A stretch of DNA of 64,000 nt, taken from NCBI RefSeq assembly GCF_011927785.1, contig NZ_JAATJK010000001.1, forward strand, positions 2,108,001-2,172,000. The letters are read 5' to 3'. Shown here piece after piece: positions 1-8,390 of this stretch (position 1 is its first letter; each line of letters opens with the position of its first letter). The position numbers and the translations under genes were made by a program. The notes under the pieces were generated by a model, which saw only the letters and a program-made list of their open reading frames with translations, ran no database searches and was not told where the DNA came from. The stretch is from Micromonospora profundi (GTDB lineage: Bacteria; Actinomycetota; Actinomycetes; Mycobacteriales; Micromonosporaceae).

Positions 1-95
1 TCGTGTTCACCAACTGCAAGACGGGCGAGGGAATCGACGAGCTGGTCTCGCTGATCCGTCGCAACGCGCTCTTCGACGCAGAAGTGGTCGCATGA
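1..95 (+). CDS. ureG: Urease accessory GTPase UreG, C-terminal fragment
   Basis: Only the last 30 codons are present, read from base 3 to the TGA at 93-95. The residues include NCKTGEGIDEL followed by a short helix, matching the C-terminal end of UreG, the SIMIBI-class GTPase that powers nickel insertion into urease. The stop overlaps the ureD ATG by four bases (ATGA), so the two genes are translationally coupled, as usual in urease operons. The assignment rests on this short tail plus the ureD neighbour; the P-loop lies outside the window. Confidence 0.8.
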   Translation, partial: VFTNCKTGEGIDELVSLIRRNALFDAEVVA

Positions 96-1009
96 TCACA
101 CTGGACAGCGCGCGGGAGCTGGAGCCGTACCAGGACCAACCGGCCCAGCTACCCGCAGCGTCCAACGGCAAGGTCGGCATCCTGCGCCTGGGGTTCGAGC
201 GGCGTGGAGACCGCACGATCCTGCGCGACCTCTTCCGGCAGTCGCCGCTGCTCGTGCAGCGGGCGCTCTACTGGGACGAGGAGATGCCGGACCTGCCGTG
301 CGTCATGATCCTCACCACGTCCGGTGGCGTGCTCCAGGGCGACCGCCTGCACATGGACGTCGCTCTCGCCCCCGGCAGCCAGGCGCACCTGGTGACCCAG
401 TCCGCCACCAAGATCCAGGAGATGGACGCCAACTACGGCACCCAGATCCAGACGTTCACCCTGGCCGAGGACACCTACCTCGAATACCTGCCGGAGCCGG
501 TGATCCCGTACCGGGCCAGCCGGTTCGCCACCGACACCCGGGTACGCCTCGCGGGAAGCGCCACGATGCTGTACGGCGAGATCCTGCAACCCGGCCGGAA
601 GTACTACCGCGACGGCGAACTCTTCGCGTACGACCTCTTCTCGAGCGCGCTGCGCGCGGAGCGTCCCGACGGCCGGCAGTTGTTCGTGGAGAAGTTCGTG
701 GTGGCCCCCGGGCAGTTCGACGTGGCGCGGGTCGGGGTCATGGGCCGCTTCCACATCTTCGGCAACGTCGTGCTGCTCACCGACCCCGAGCGGGCGGCAC
801 GGGTCCTGCACCGGACCTCGACGCCGGTCTGGGACGAGCAGACCCCACTGGCAAGCGCCGTCACCCGGCTGCCCAACGACGCGGGTCTCATCTTCAAGGT
901 CCTGGGCCAGGAGACCGAGCCGGTACGCGCGGCGGTACGCGCCTTCTGCGTGGCCGCCCGCGAAGAGGTGACCGGCCGGACCTTCCCGCCGGCGTTCAGC
1001 TGGCGTTGA
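92..1009 (+). CDS. ureD: Urease accessory protein UreD (UreH)
   Basis: This 305-residue protein matches the UreD/UreH family, the scaffold that binds apo-urease together with UreF and UreG during nickel-centre assembly in the cytoplasm. The family hallmark TSGGVLQGDRL is at about residues 75-85, followed by the conserved SATKIQ segment. Length fits the family (about 270-310). The ATG overlaps the ureG stop, so no separate ribosome binding site is needed. A urea channel follows 17 bp downstream, so urea entry and hydrolysis are encoded together. Confidence 0.92.
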   Translation: MITLDSARELEPYQDQPAQLPAASNGKVGILRLGFERRGDRTILRDLFRQSPLLVQRALYWDEEMPDLPCVMILTTSGGVLQGDRLHMDVALAPGSQAHLVTQSATKIQEMDANYGTQIQTFTLAEDTYLEYLPEPVIPYRASRFATDTRVRLAGSATMLYGEILQPGRKYYRDGELFAYDLFSSALRAERPDGRQLFVEKFVVAPGQFDVARVGVMGRFHIFGNVVLLTDPERAARVLHRTSTPVWDEQTPLASAVTRLPNDAGLIFKVLGQETEPVRAAVRAFCVAAREEVTGRTFPPAFSWR

Positions 1010-1026
1010 CCGAGAGGAAGAATGTC

Positions 1027-2052
1027 GTGACCGCAGTGGTGCACGGGTGGGACAGGCTCGCCGACCGCAACCCGTTTGTCGGGTTCGTCGACGCCTGCCT
1101 GCGCGGGCCGGCGCAGGTCGTCTTCCAGAACAACCCCCTGACCGGCCTGCTGATCCTCGTGGCTGTCGCCTGGGGCGCCGTCGAGAACGGGCAGCCACGG
1201 ATCTTCGGGGGAGGGGTCGTCGGCCTGCTCGTCGGCACCGCCACGGCCGTCGTCCTGCGGGCCGACAACGCCTCGCTGCGCAAAGGGCTGTTCGGCTTCA
1301 GCCCGTTTCTGACCGGCATCGCCGTCCCGACGTTCCTGGACGACCGGCCGCTCATGTGGCTCTACCTGGTGCTCGGCGCGATCGCCACGACAGTGGTCAC
1401 CCTGGCCCTGAACACGATCTTCAAGACGTGGGGGCTGACCGCTTTCACCATGCCGTTCGTGCTGACCACCTGGGTGCTGCTGATGGCCGCGTACCAGTTC
1501 GACAGGTTCACAGTGCTCACCAACCTGAAGCCGATGTTCCCCGGCGAGGGGCAGCTGACCGGTGGTCGCTTCGACTGGGACCTGATCCCCACCTTCCTGC
1601 GCGGGGTGTCCCAGGTCTTCCTGATCAACAGCTGGGTCACCGGGCTGATCATCCTGGTCGCGCTGCTGATCAACTCCCGCTGGTCGGCGCTCTTCGCGGT
1701 GGTCGGCGCCGTCGGCGCGACGCTGCTGGCGCTCTGGTTCGGCGCCGACGCGGCCTCCCTCGACAAGGGTCTGTTCGGCTTCAACGCGGTCCTGACGGCG
1801 ATCGCCGTGGGCGCGGTGCTGCACCGCCCCGGCGCGCTCGTGACTGTCTACACGCTCTTCGGAATCGCGCTCACCCTCTTCGTCCAACTAGCCCTGGCCA
1901 CAGTCCTCACCCCGCTGGGCATCCCGGTGCTGACCGGACCGTTCAACATCGCCACCTGGCTGCTGTTGCTGCCCCGGCGGCACTTCGCGCCGGTGCCCAA
2001 CCACGAACGAGTCAAGGAGTCCGTCGTCAGCGCGGTGCGACACACCGTCTGA
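1027..2052 (+). CDS. Urea transporter (UT family channel)
   Basis: The 341-residue product is an integral membrane protein with about ten hydrophobic segments. It contains two similar halves, each with an LRKGLFGF or LDKGLFGF element (about residues 79-86 and 242-249), the internal duplication that defines UT-type urea channels. Start is GTG 1027, because GAGAGGAA lies 7 nt upstream; an open frame extends further upstream but only antisense-like through ureD. It sits between ureD and an ammonium transporter, so it should bring urea to urease for nitrogen supply. Confidence 0.88.
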   Translation: MTAVVHGWDRLADRNPFVGFVDACLRGPAQVVFQNNPLTGLLILVAVAWGAVENGQPRIFGGGVVGLLVGTATAVVLRADNASLRKGLFGFSPFLTGIAVPTFLDDRPLMWLYLVLGAIATTVVTLALNTIFKTWGLTAFTMPFVLTTWVLLMAAYQFDRFTVLTNLKPMFPGEGQLTGGRFDWDLIPTFLRGVSQVFLINSWVTGLIILVALLINSRWSALFAVVGAVGATLLALWFGADAASLDKGLFGFNAVLTAIAVGAVLHRPGALVTVYTLFGIALTLFVQLALATVLTPLGIPVLTGPFNIATWLLLLPRRHFAPVPNHERVKESVVSAVRHTV

Positions 2053-2078
2053 CGTACCGAGAGGAAAGGTGAGCTCCC

Positions 2079-3854
2079 ATGCTCGCTCAGGAAGCGGTGA
2101 ACTCGGGCGACACCGCCTGGGTGCTCGTCTGCACCGGCCTGGTGTTGTTCATGACCCCCGGCCTGGCCGTCTTCTACGGCGGGATGGTCCGCACCCGCAA
2201 CGTGCTCGCCATGCTCCAGCAGAACATGATCGCCCTGGGCGTCGTCAGCCTGACCTGGGTGCTCGTGGGATACACGATCGCCTTCGGCGACGACGCCGGC
2301 AGCGGCCTTCTCGGCAACTTCGAGTTGTTCGGGCTCACCGACCTGGGGGTCCCGCCCGCGCCTCACCTGCACGTGGTCGCCGGTCAGGTCACCATCCCCA
2401 CACTGGCGTTCGTGGCGTACCAGATGATGTTCGCGGTGATCACGCCCGCGCTCGTCACCGGCGCCACGGCCGGCCGGTTGAAGTTCATCGGCTGGGTGGT
2501 GTTCATCGCCATCTGGTCCATCGTGGTCTACGCGCCGATCGCCCACTGGCTCTGGCACCCCGACGGCCTGCTGGCCCGGTTCGGAACCCAGGACTGGGCC
2601 GGCGGAATGGTGGTGCACGCCTCGGCGGGCGCCGCCGTCCTGGCCACCTTGATGGTCGTCGGACGCCGTCGCGGCTGGCCACACACCGCCGCCCCGCCCA
2701 ACTCCATTCCGCTGACCATCCTCGGAGCGGGCATCCTCTGGTTCGGATGGTTCGGCTTCAACGGCGGCGACGGACTCCAGGCCAACGGTTTGGCAGCCCA
2801 GGCGCTCATCAACACCCACCTCGCGGCGGCCGCCGGCATGCTCGTCTGGCTCGTCGCCGAACGCGCCAAGGACGGCCACAGCACCGTCGTGGGCGGCGTC
2901 TCCGGGGCCGTCGCGGGCCTCGCGACCATCACACCCGCCGCCGGGTACGTCAACACGCTGTCCGCCATCGCCATCGGCGCGATCGCCGGCCTCGTCTGCC
3001 ACACAGCGCTGCGGTTGAAGTACCTGCTGCGGCTCGACGACGCCCTCGACGTCCTCGCTGTCCACTTCGTCGGCGGCATGCTCGGCTCGCTGCTTGTCGG
3101 CTTCTTCGGCAACAGCGGCACCAACCCGCTCGGCAAGGACGGCATCTTCTTCGGCGGAGGCGGATCCCTGCTCTGGCACCAGATCGTCGGCGTGATCTGC
3201 GTGGTGATCTTCTCGTTCGTGCTCAGCTGGCTGATCGCCGCCGGAGTGCAGGCGGTCATCGGGCTGCGCGCCCCGACCGACACGCAGGACAACCTCGACC
3301 ACGCGCAGCAGGGCACCGACGCGTACCACCTGGGCGGCGTCGCCGGGCTCAACGGCACCGGCGCGCCCGAGCGCCGCCGGACGGGGCGAAACCGTCCCAC
3401 AGCCCGGCCCGGCCGCACCGCCCAGCCGGGTCAGACCGCCCAGCCGGGTCAGACCGCCCAGCCGGGTCAGACCGCCCAGCCGGGTCAGGCCGCCCAGCCG
3501 GGTCAGGCCGGTCAGCCAGTCCAGCCTGGTCAGCCGGTACGGCAGGTGCGGCTTGTCACCGCGACTGTCGACCCGGCGCGACTGCCGACCACCCGGGAGC
3601 TGCGGGAAGCCCTGCTCGACGCGGGCGCCACCTCCATCGTCGTCTCCGACGCCACGGTCTCGACAGCCCAGCCGGCCGCCCGCGCGCTGCCCCGCGGCTA
3701 CTGGCTGGACCAGGACCTGCTGGACCGTGCCCGCGTCGAGGTAGTGGTGGAGCGCGACGCCGTGCCGGCCGTGCTGAACGTCCTCGGCGGGTACGGCGCC
3801 GACCGGTCGGACAGCTTCGTGCAGGATGTCCAGCCCGCCACGGACGTCCGCTGA
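2079..3854 (+). CDS. amt: Ammonium transporter Amt with C-terminal PII-like domain
   Basis: Residues 1 to about 415 form an 11-helix Amt/MEP/Rh channel, with FYGGMVRTRN and the FGWFGFNGG segment typical of the family. Normal Amt proteins end near residue 430; this one has 591. A Pro/Gln linker (about residues 430-485) carries GQTAQP hexapeptides, and residues about 489-591 resemble PII: VRLVTATVDPARL, REALLDAGATSIVVSD and RVEVVVERDAV match the beta-alpha-beta core. The T-loop is shorter and the usual uridylylated Tyr context is absent. Probably the PII module gates the channel in cis; that is inferred. ATG follows an AAAGGTGAG site. Confidence 0.88.
   Translation: MLAQEAVNSGDTAWVLVCTGLVLFMTPGLAVFYGGMVRTRNVLAMLQQNMIALGVVSLTWVLVGYTIAFGDDAGSGLLGNFELFGLTDLGVPPAPHLHVVAGQVTIPTLAFVAYQMMFAVITPALVTGATAGRLKFIGWVVFIAIWSIVVYAPIAHWLWHPDGLLARFGTQDWAGGMVVHASAGAAVLATLMVVGRRRGWPHTAAPPNSIPLTILGAGILWFGWFGFNGGDGLQANGLAAQALINTHLAAAAGMLVWLVAERAKDGHSTVVGGVSGAVAGLATITPAAGYVNTLSAIAIGAIAGLVCHTALRLKYLLRLDDALDVLAVHFVGGMLGSLLVGFFGNSGTNPLGKDGIFFGGGGSLLWHQIVGVICVVIFSFVLSWLIAAGVQAVIGLRAPTDTQDNLDHAQQGTDAYHLGGVAGLNGTGAPERRRTGRNRPTARPGRTAQPGQTAQPGQTAQPGQTAQPGQAAQPGQAGQPVQPGQPVRQVRLVTATVDPARLPTTRELREALLDAGATSIVVSDATVSTAQPAARALPRGYWLDQDLLDRARVEVVVERDAVPAVLNVLGGYGADRSDSFVQDVQPATDVR
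3417..3524 (+). repeat. 18-bp coding minisatellite in the Amt linker
   Basis: Four exact 18-bp units ACCGCCCAGCCGGGTCAG start at 3417, 3435, 3453 and 3471, followed by one near-exact and one degenerate unit. The period is six codons, so copy-number change keeps the reading frame and only lengthens the linker between the channel and the PII-like domain. Confidence 0.9.
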
Positions 3855-3911
3855 CCCGGCACCCGGGCCGGCGTTGCCGCACCGCGCCGCGTACCGGCCC
3901 GCGGCAGGTCA

Positions 3912-3917
3912 TAGGGT
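3912..3917 (+). promoter_or_regulatory. TAGGGT -10 box, leaderless start
   Basis: TAGGGT ends 7 nt before GTG 3925. This spacing would put the transcription start at or beside the start codon, the common leaderless arrangement in actinobacteria. It decides the start against the in-frame GTG at 3916. Confidence 0.55.
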
Positions 3918-3924
3918 GATCCTC

Positions 3925-4629
3925 GTGGCGACCCTTCTGCTTCTGCGACACGGCCGGACCACCGCGAACGCCGACGGCGGCCTGGCCGGCCGCCAGCCCG
4001 TCGAACTGGACGACACGGGCCGCGCCCAGGCGAGCGCGGTCGGCGAACGACTGCGGGCCGTGCCGCTCGCGGCGGTGGTGACCAGTCCGCTGATCCGCTG
4101 CCGGCAGACCCTGGAGCTGGCGCTACCGCAGGCCACGCCCACCGTGGAGGAGGGGCTGATCGAGTGCGACTACGGCAGCTGGGAGGGACAGCCGCTCAAG
4201 AAGCTCGCCAAGGAGCCGATCTGGCCCGTCGTCCAGCAGCACCCGAGCGCGGCGGTCTTTCCCGACGGCGAGGCGATGGCGGCTATGGCGGCGCGTGCCG
4301 TGGCGGCCGTACGGGCCTGGGACGCCCGGGTCACCGCCGAGCACGGGCCCGAGGCGGTCTGGCTGGCATGCAGCCACGGAGACGTGATCAAGGCGATCGT
4401 GGCGGACGCTCTCGGCGTACACCTTGATCTTTTTCAGCGGATCGTGGCTGACCCGGCCTCGGTGACCGCGATCCGGTTCACGTCGTTGCGGCCGTTCCTC
4501 CTGCGCCTCAACGACACCGGCGGCGACCTGGCCACGCTGGTGCCGCCGCCGCGCAAGCGGCGTAGGCGGGCGACCCGCGCGACCGACTCCGACGCCGCCG
4601 TCGGCGGCGGGGCCGGTGCGGCCGAGTGA
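3925..4629 (+). CDS. Histidine phosphatase, MSMEG_4193-type phosphomutase-like
   Basis: A 234-residue member of the histidine phosphatase (phosphoglycerate mutase-like) superfamily. LLLRHGRTTAN near the N-terminus holds the phospho-accepting His, R58-type SPLIRCRQT follows at about residue 55, and SHGDVIKAI near residue 155 carries the second catalytic His. The order of neighbours (DUF3090, SCO1664-type, mshC) is the one known for the MSMEG_4193 subgroup. The C-terminus is a basic RKRRRRATR stretch followed by a Gly/Ala tail, probably disordered. Substrate unknown. Confidence 0.85.
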   Translation: MATLLLLRHGRTTANADGGLAGRQPVELDDTGRAQASAVGERLRAVPLAAVVTSPLIRCRQTLELALPQATPTVEEGLIECDYGSWEGQPLKKLAKEPIWPVVQQHPSAAVFPDGEAMAAMAARAVAAVRAWDARVTAEHGPEAVWLACSHGDVIKAIVADALGVHLDLFQRIVADPASVTAIRFTSLRPFLLRLNDTGGDLATLVPPPRKRRRRATRATDSDAAVGGGAGAAE

Positions 4630-4630
4630 G

Positions 4631-4915
4631 CCGCGCCACGAGCCCTCAGCGCGCCTCTGGGCCGCGTGTCCCACGGGCGGCGGTGGGCCGCGCCACGAGC
4701 CCTCAGCGCGCCTCTGGGCCGCGTGTCCCACGGGCGGCGGTGGGCCGCGCCACGAGCCCTCAGCGCGCCTCTGGGCCGCGTGTCCCACGGGCGGCGGTGG
4801 GCCGCGCCACGAGCCCTCAGCGCGCCTCTGGGCCGCGTGTCCCACGGGCGGCGGTGGGCCGCGCCACGAGCCCTCAGCGCGCCTCTGGGCCGCGTGTCCC
4901 ACGGGCGGCGGCGAG
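4631..4915. repeat. Five tandem copies of a 57-bp repeat
   Basis: Units begin at 4631, 4688, 4745, 4802 and 4859 and are virtually identical; the last diverges after about 53 bp. The array fills the gap between two genes and starts 2 nt after the phosphatase stop codon. Because 57 is divisible by three, several frames stay open through it, producing spurious repetitive proteins. The downstream gene has its own -10 box and ATG, so the repeat is treated as non-coding. The rest of the gap to 5031 is GC-rich with nothing else recognisable. Confidence 0.95.
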
Positions 4916-5031
4916 CTCGCCGCGGGGCGTCCGCGCGGCCGCCACGCCCGGTGGCAACCCCTCGAACGCCGGGCGTGCCGCCCGTGCGGCGATTCGGGTC
5001 GGTGGGGTGCGCAACGCGATGACGGGCCGGA

Positions 5032-5037
5032 TAGGGT
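5032..5037 (+). promoter_or_regulatory. TAGGGT -10 box for the DUF3090 gene
   Basis: TAGGGT lies exactly 7 nt before ATG 5045, a leaderless arrangement identical to that before 3925. It supports ATG 5045 over longer readings that would run through the tandem repeat. Confidence 0.6.
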
Positions 5038-5044
5038 CGTGGGT

Positions 5045-5629
5045 ATGACCCACCAGGTGCACGCCTTCGAACCGCCGGAGCGGTTCGTCGCCGGGACTGT
5101 CGGGCCGCCGGGGGAGCGCACGTTCTTCCTACAGGCCCGAGGCGGCGGCAGGCTGGTCAGCGTCGCGCTGGAAAAGGTCCAGGTGTCCCTGCTCGCCGAA
5201 AAGCTGGAGGAACTGCTCACCGAGGCGCAGCGTCGCTTCGGGGTGGACCTGCCCGAGCTGGCGCCGGTGGTCGGCGACAACGAGCCACTGGACACGCCTG
5301 TCGACGAGGAGTTCCGGGTCGGGACGCTCGGGCTGGCCTTCGACGTGGACACCGCGACGGTGGTGATCGAGGCGATCGCCGCTGGAGAGGTGGAGCCCGA
5401 GGTCGAGCTGGGCGACGATGACGACGACTCCGACGACGACGATGACGACGACGAGCCGGACGAGGACCTGGATCGGCTCCGGGTCCGGCTCACCCCGCAG
5501 GCCACCCGCCAGTTCATCGAGCGGGCCCGGCGCGTGGTGAACGCGGGCCGGCCGCCGTGCCCGCTGTGCGGCCAACCGTTGGATCCCGCCGGGCACCTGT
5601 GCCCGCGGCACAACGGTTACCACCGGTGA
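5045..5629 (+). CDS. DUF3090 family protein (TIGR03847-like)
   Basis: This 194-residue protein begins [20 protein letters not shown] and matches the actinobacterial DUF3090 family of unknown function. A conserved alpha/beta body (residues 1-115) is followed by an acidic run of about 15 Asp/Glu residues near 121-140, then a C-terminal zinc-knuckle-like [19 protein letters not shown]. The acidic run suggests a flexible linker before the metal-binding tail. Its GTGA stop overlap with the next gene indicates co-translation. Always found near the same phosphatase and mshC, so a shared process is likely but unproven. Confidence 0.88.
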   Translation: MTHQVHAFEPPERFVAGTVGPPGERTFFLQARGGGRLVSVALEKVQVSLLAEKLEELLTEAQRRFGVDLPELAPVVGDNEPLDTPVDEEFRVGTLGLAFDVDTATVVIEAIAAGEVEPEVELGDDDDDSDDDDDDDEPDEDLDRLRVRLTPQATRQFIERARRVVNAGRPPCPLCGQPLDPAGHLCPRHNGYHR

Positions 5630-6444
5630 CCTCGTCCGGTTTGCAGCCTCGCCAGGACGGCGACGCCGCGCTGCGCCTGTTGCGCGACGGCACGCTCGAC
5701 CTGGAGGGGCGGCTCGTCGACGCGTCGAACACGACACTGCGCGGCATCCTGACACTCGACGGCGCGACGGCCCGCTGCGTCTACAAGCCGGTCCGTGGCG
5801 AGCGTCCGCTGTGGGACTTTCCCGACGGCACGCTGGCCGGCCGGGAGGTGTCCGCGTACCTGGTCTCCCAGGCCACCGGCTGGGATCTGGTGCCGCCGAC
5901 GGTGCTGCGCGACGGCCCGTTCGGCCCGGGTTCCTGCCAGCTCTGGATCGACGAGCCGGAGGACGCCGAACCGCTCGTCGGCTTCGTGCCCGCCGAGGCG
6001 TTGCCACCGCGGTGGTTTCCGATCGCGGCGGCCCGCGACGACGACGGCGCGGCGTACGCCCTCGCCCACGCCGACGACCCGCGACTGGCCCGCCTCGCCG
6101 TCCTCGACGCGGTGATCAACAATGCGGACCGCAAGGGCGGTCACGTGCTTGTCGGCGCGGACGACCGGATCTACGGCGTCGACCACGGGGTGAGCTTCCA
6201 TGTCGAGTCGAAGCTGCGCACTGTGCTGTGGGGGTGGGCCGGCCGGCAGCTGCCGCCGGACGCGGTGGAGATGCTGGGCGCGCTTGCCGGGCAGGTCGCC
6301 GGGCCGCTGGGCGCGGAGCTGGCCGACCACCTGACCATCAGCGAGGTCGCGGAGCTGGCCGCCCGCATCGACCGACTGCGGGACACCGGCCGCTTCCCGC
6401 AGCCACCCGAGGACTGGCCGGCGGTGCCCTGGCCGCCCATGTGA
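5626..6444 (+). CDS. SCO1664 family protein, kinase-like fold
   Basis: The 272-residue product matches the SCO1664 (TIGR03843) family. [16 protein letters not shown] resembles a nucleotide-binding lysine strand, [11 protein letters not shown] a catalytic-loop DRKxxH pattern, and GVDHGVSFH a metal-binding DHG, so it looks like a distant relative of phosphatidylinositol 3/4-kinases; activity is inferred. GTG 5626 overlaps the DUF3090 stop by 4 nt, and the next possible starts would remove conserved sequence. It is followed by mshC 68 bp later. Confidence 0.82.
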   Translation: MTSSGLQPRQDGDAALRLLRDGTLDLEGRLVDASNTTLRGILTLDGATARCVYKPVRGERPLWDFPDGTLAGREVSAYLVSQATGWDLVPPTVLRDGPFGPGSCQLWIDEPEDAEPLVGFVPAEALPPRWFPIAAARDDDGAAYALAHADDPRLARLAVLDAVINNADRKGGHVLVGADDRIYGVDHGVSFHVESKLRTVLWGWAGRQLPPDAVEMLGALAGQVAGPLGAELADHLTISEVAELAARIDRLRDTGRFPQPPEDWPAVPWPPM

Positions 6445-6499
6445 GCCGCTGTCATTTTGATCACCGGTGGGGGCGACTCGGGCGGGCCCGAGGGCTGGC

Positions 6500-6505
6500 T
6501 AGGCT
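6500..6505 (+). promoter_or_regulatory. TAGGCT -10 box for mshC
   Basis: TAGGCT is 7 nt upstream of ATG 6513, suggesting that mshC has its own leaderless transcript in addition to any read-through from the preceding operon. Confidence 0.55.
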
Positions 6506-6512
6506 GAGGCCC

Positions 6513-7751
6513 ATGGAGTCTTGGGCGGGACACGAGGTGCCACGGCTGCCGGGCAGGGGCGAGCCGCTGGCGTTGTACGACTCGGCGCGGCAGGGTATCC
6601 ACCCGAGCGAGCCGGTTGGCGCGGGAAGCATGTACGTCTGCGGCATCACGCCGTACGACGCCACACACCTCGGCCACGCCGCCACCATGATCACGTTCGA
6701 TCTGGTGCAGCGGATGTGGCGCGACGCCGGCCGTGCGGTGCACTACGTGCAGAACGTCACCGACATCGACGATCCGCTGCTGGAGCGGGCCGAGCGCGAC
6801 GGCGAGGACTGGGTGGTCCTCGCCATGCGCGAGACGGCGCTGTTCCGGGAGGACATGGAGGCGCTGCGGATCATCCCGCCGGAGCACTACGTGGGCGCTG
6901 TCGAGTCGATCCCGGACATCGCCGACAAGGTCGAGGTGCTCGTCAAGGACGGTGCCGCGTACCGGCTCGACGACGGCACCGGCGACATCTACTTCGACAT
7001 CTCCGCCACCGGCCGGTTCGGCTACGAGTCGAACCTGACCCGTGAGCAGATGCTGGAGATCTTCCCCGAGAACGGCGGCGACCCGGACCGGGCCGGCAAG
7101 CGCGACCCGCTCGACCCGCTGCTGTGGCGCGGCGCACGCGAGGGCGAGCCGTCCTGGCCCGGCGGCGAGCTGGGGCCGGGCCGCCCGGGCTGGCACATCG
7201 AGTGTGCCGTCATCGCGTTGAACCTGCTCGGCGACCGGATCGACGTGCAGGGCGGCGGCAACGACCTGCTGTTCCCGCACCACGAGGCGTCCGCCGCGCA
7301 CGCCGAGCGGCTCACCGGCCAGGCGCCGTTCGCCCAGCACTACGTGCACGCCGGCATGATCGGCCTGGACGGCGAGAAGATGTCGAAGTCCCGCGGCAAC
7401 CTGGTCTTAGTGTCGCGGCTGCGCGCCGACAAGGTCGACCCGATGGCGATCCGCCTGGCGCTGATCTCCGGGCACTACCGCAGCAACCGCACCTGGACCG
7501 ACGACGTGCTCACCGTCGCCCAGGAGCGCCTGGCCCGCTGGCGGCAGGCCGCCGCAGCGCCCGCCGGGCCGTCCGGGGCCGAGCTCCTTGCCGGGGTACG
7601 CCAGCGCCTCGCCGACGACCTCGACACCCCCGGGGCGCTGGCGGTAGCCGACCGCTGGGCCGACGCGACGCTGGCCGGAGCGACAGAAGATCCGGAAGCG
7701 CCCGCCCTCTTCGCCAAGACAATGGACGCCCTACTAGGCATCCGCCTCTGA
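6513..7751 (+). CDS. mshC: L-cysteine:GlcN-Ins ligase MshC (mycothiol synthesis)
   Basis: MshC joins cysteine to glucosaminyl-inositol using ATP, the penultimate step of mycothiol synthesis. The 412-residue protein has the class I cysteinyl-tRNA synthetase fold: [18 protein letters not shown] contains the HIGH-like motif and a zinc-ligand Cys, WHIECAV and FPHHEAS supply further zinc ligands, and [10 protein letters not shown] is the KMSKS loop. It lacks the anticodon-binding domain of CysRS, as expected. An in-frame TTA leucine codon lies at 7407-7409, just after KMSKS; such codons are rare in this genome type. Confidence 0.95.
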   Translation: MESWAGHEVPRLPGRGEPLALYDSARQGIHPSEPVGAGSMYVCGITPYDATHLGHAATMITFDLVQRMWRDAGRAVHYVQNVTDIDDPLLERAERDGEDWVVLAMRETALFREDMEALRIIPPEHYVGAVESIPDIADKVEVLVKDGAAYRLDDGTGDIYFDISATGRFGYESNLTREQMLEIFPENGGDPDRAGKRDPLDPLLWRGAREGEPSWPGGELGPGRPGWHIECAVIALNLLGDRIDVQGGGNDLLFPHHEASAAHAERLTGQAPFAQHYVHAGMIGLDGEKMSKSRGNLVLVSRLRADKVDPMAIRLALISGHYRSNRTWTDDVLTVAQERLARWRQAAAAPAGPSGAELLAGVRQRLADDLDTPGALAVADRWADATLAGATEDPEAPALFAKTMDALLGIRL

Positions 7752-7933
7752 CCCGTAGGCCCGGCGGCGTAGGTTGCGCTTGACGGCGGCGTGCGCGCGC
7801 CGATTCACGCGGCGGCACGGGCGGGCACAGCCGTCGCCACGATTCCGGCCTGAAGATGCCGTCGGTCACGCCCGAAGGCTCTCAAAAGCCCAAGCGCTGC
7901 CCTCAGACGCCGACTAGACCGGCCATCCGAGCG

Positions 7934-8012
7934 TTGATCGACTCGCGTTCCTTGAAACTGCGGCATCCACCGCAGCCGGACACCCCGATTACAAGGAGCC
8001 CGAGTCGATCAA
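7934..8012. repeat. Inverted-repeat element, family A, copy 1
   Basis: Arms TGATCGACTCGCGTTCCTTG (7935-7954) and its imperfect complement (7992-8011, two mismatches) flank a 37-bp centre that includes GGCATC and GGACACCCCGATT. A second copy with the same arm pattern and centre words is at 56311-56385, so this is a dispersed family rather than a chance hairpin. Confidence 0.8.
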
Positions 8013-8172
8013 GGGGGCGCCCGCGCTGTGCCGCGCCGCGCTGTTTCTTGTTGCGCCCCTCAGAAGCCGATCTTGCCCTCTGGTCGCCGATATGGCCTGA
8101 TCTGTCCCGACCGTGAAGACAGAAGGCACAAGATCGCGGGGAAGTGGGCCGCCAGGGCTCGGAACTCCCGCC

Positions 8173-8241
8173 GATCATGGACTTGTGGTGCCCCGCGAAA
8201 GGTGCACAACGGCCCATACCGGCCACCACAACTCCATGATC
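8173..8241. repeat. Inverted-repeat element, family B, copy 1
   Basis: 18-bp arms GATCATGGACTTGTGGTG (8173-8190) and CACCACAACTCCATGATC (8224-8241) with one mismatch flank exactly 33 bp. The second copy at 63483-63559 has perfect 22-bp arms and also a 33-bp centre of unrelated sequence. No gene is visible inside. Confidence 0.88.
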
Positions 8242-8244
8242 GAC

Positions 8245-8390
8245 GCGGGAGCGGGAGCGGGAGCGGGAAGCGGGAAGCGGGAAGCGGGGCACGGCGAGCG
8301 GGGCACGGGAAGCGGGAAGCAGCGCGCGGGGCACGGGGCACGGGGCACGGGGGGCAGCGAGCGGGCGCGGGGCGCGGGGCGCGGGGCGTG
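8245..8390. repeat. G-rich low-complexity run (GGGAGC/GGGAAGC/GGGGCAC)
   Basis: Starting 3 nt after inverted-repeat copy B1, short units GCGGGA, GCGGGAA, GCGGGGCAC and GCGGGGC succeed each other for about 145 bp. The + strand carries dozens of G3-G4 runs, so G-quadruplex formation is possible. Frames through it give only Gly/Arg-rich spurious peptides. With the two inverted repeats, it accounts for most of the 700-bp gap between mshC and the GntR gene. Confidence 0.85.

Noticed and set aside
298..1026. N-terminal extension of the urea transporter into ureD
   Set aside because: The sequence is Arg/Pro-rich shadow coding; GTG 1027 has a proper ribosome binding site.
4616..5629. A longer protein starting in the tandem repeat and running into the DUF3090 gene
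   Set aside because: The repeat stays open only because 57 is a multiple of three; the DUF3090 family starts at ATG 5045, which has a -10 box 7 nt upstream.
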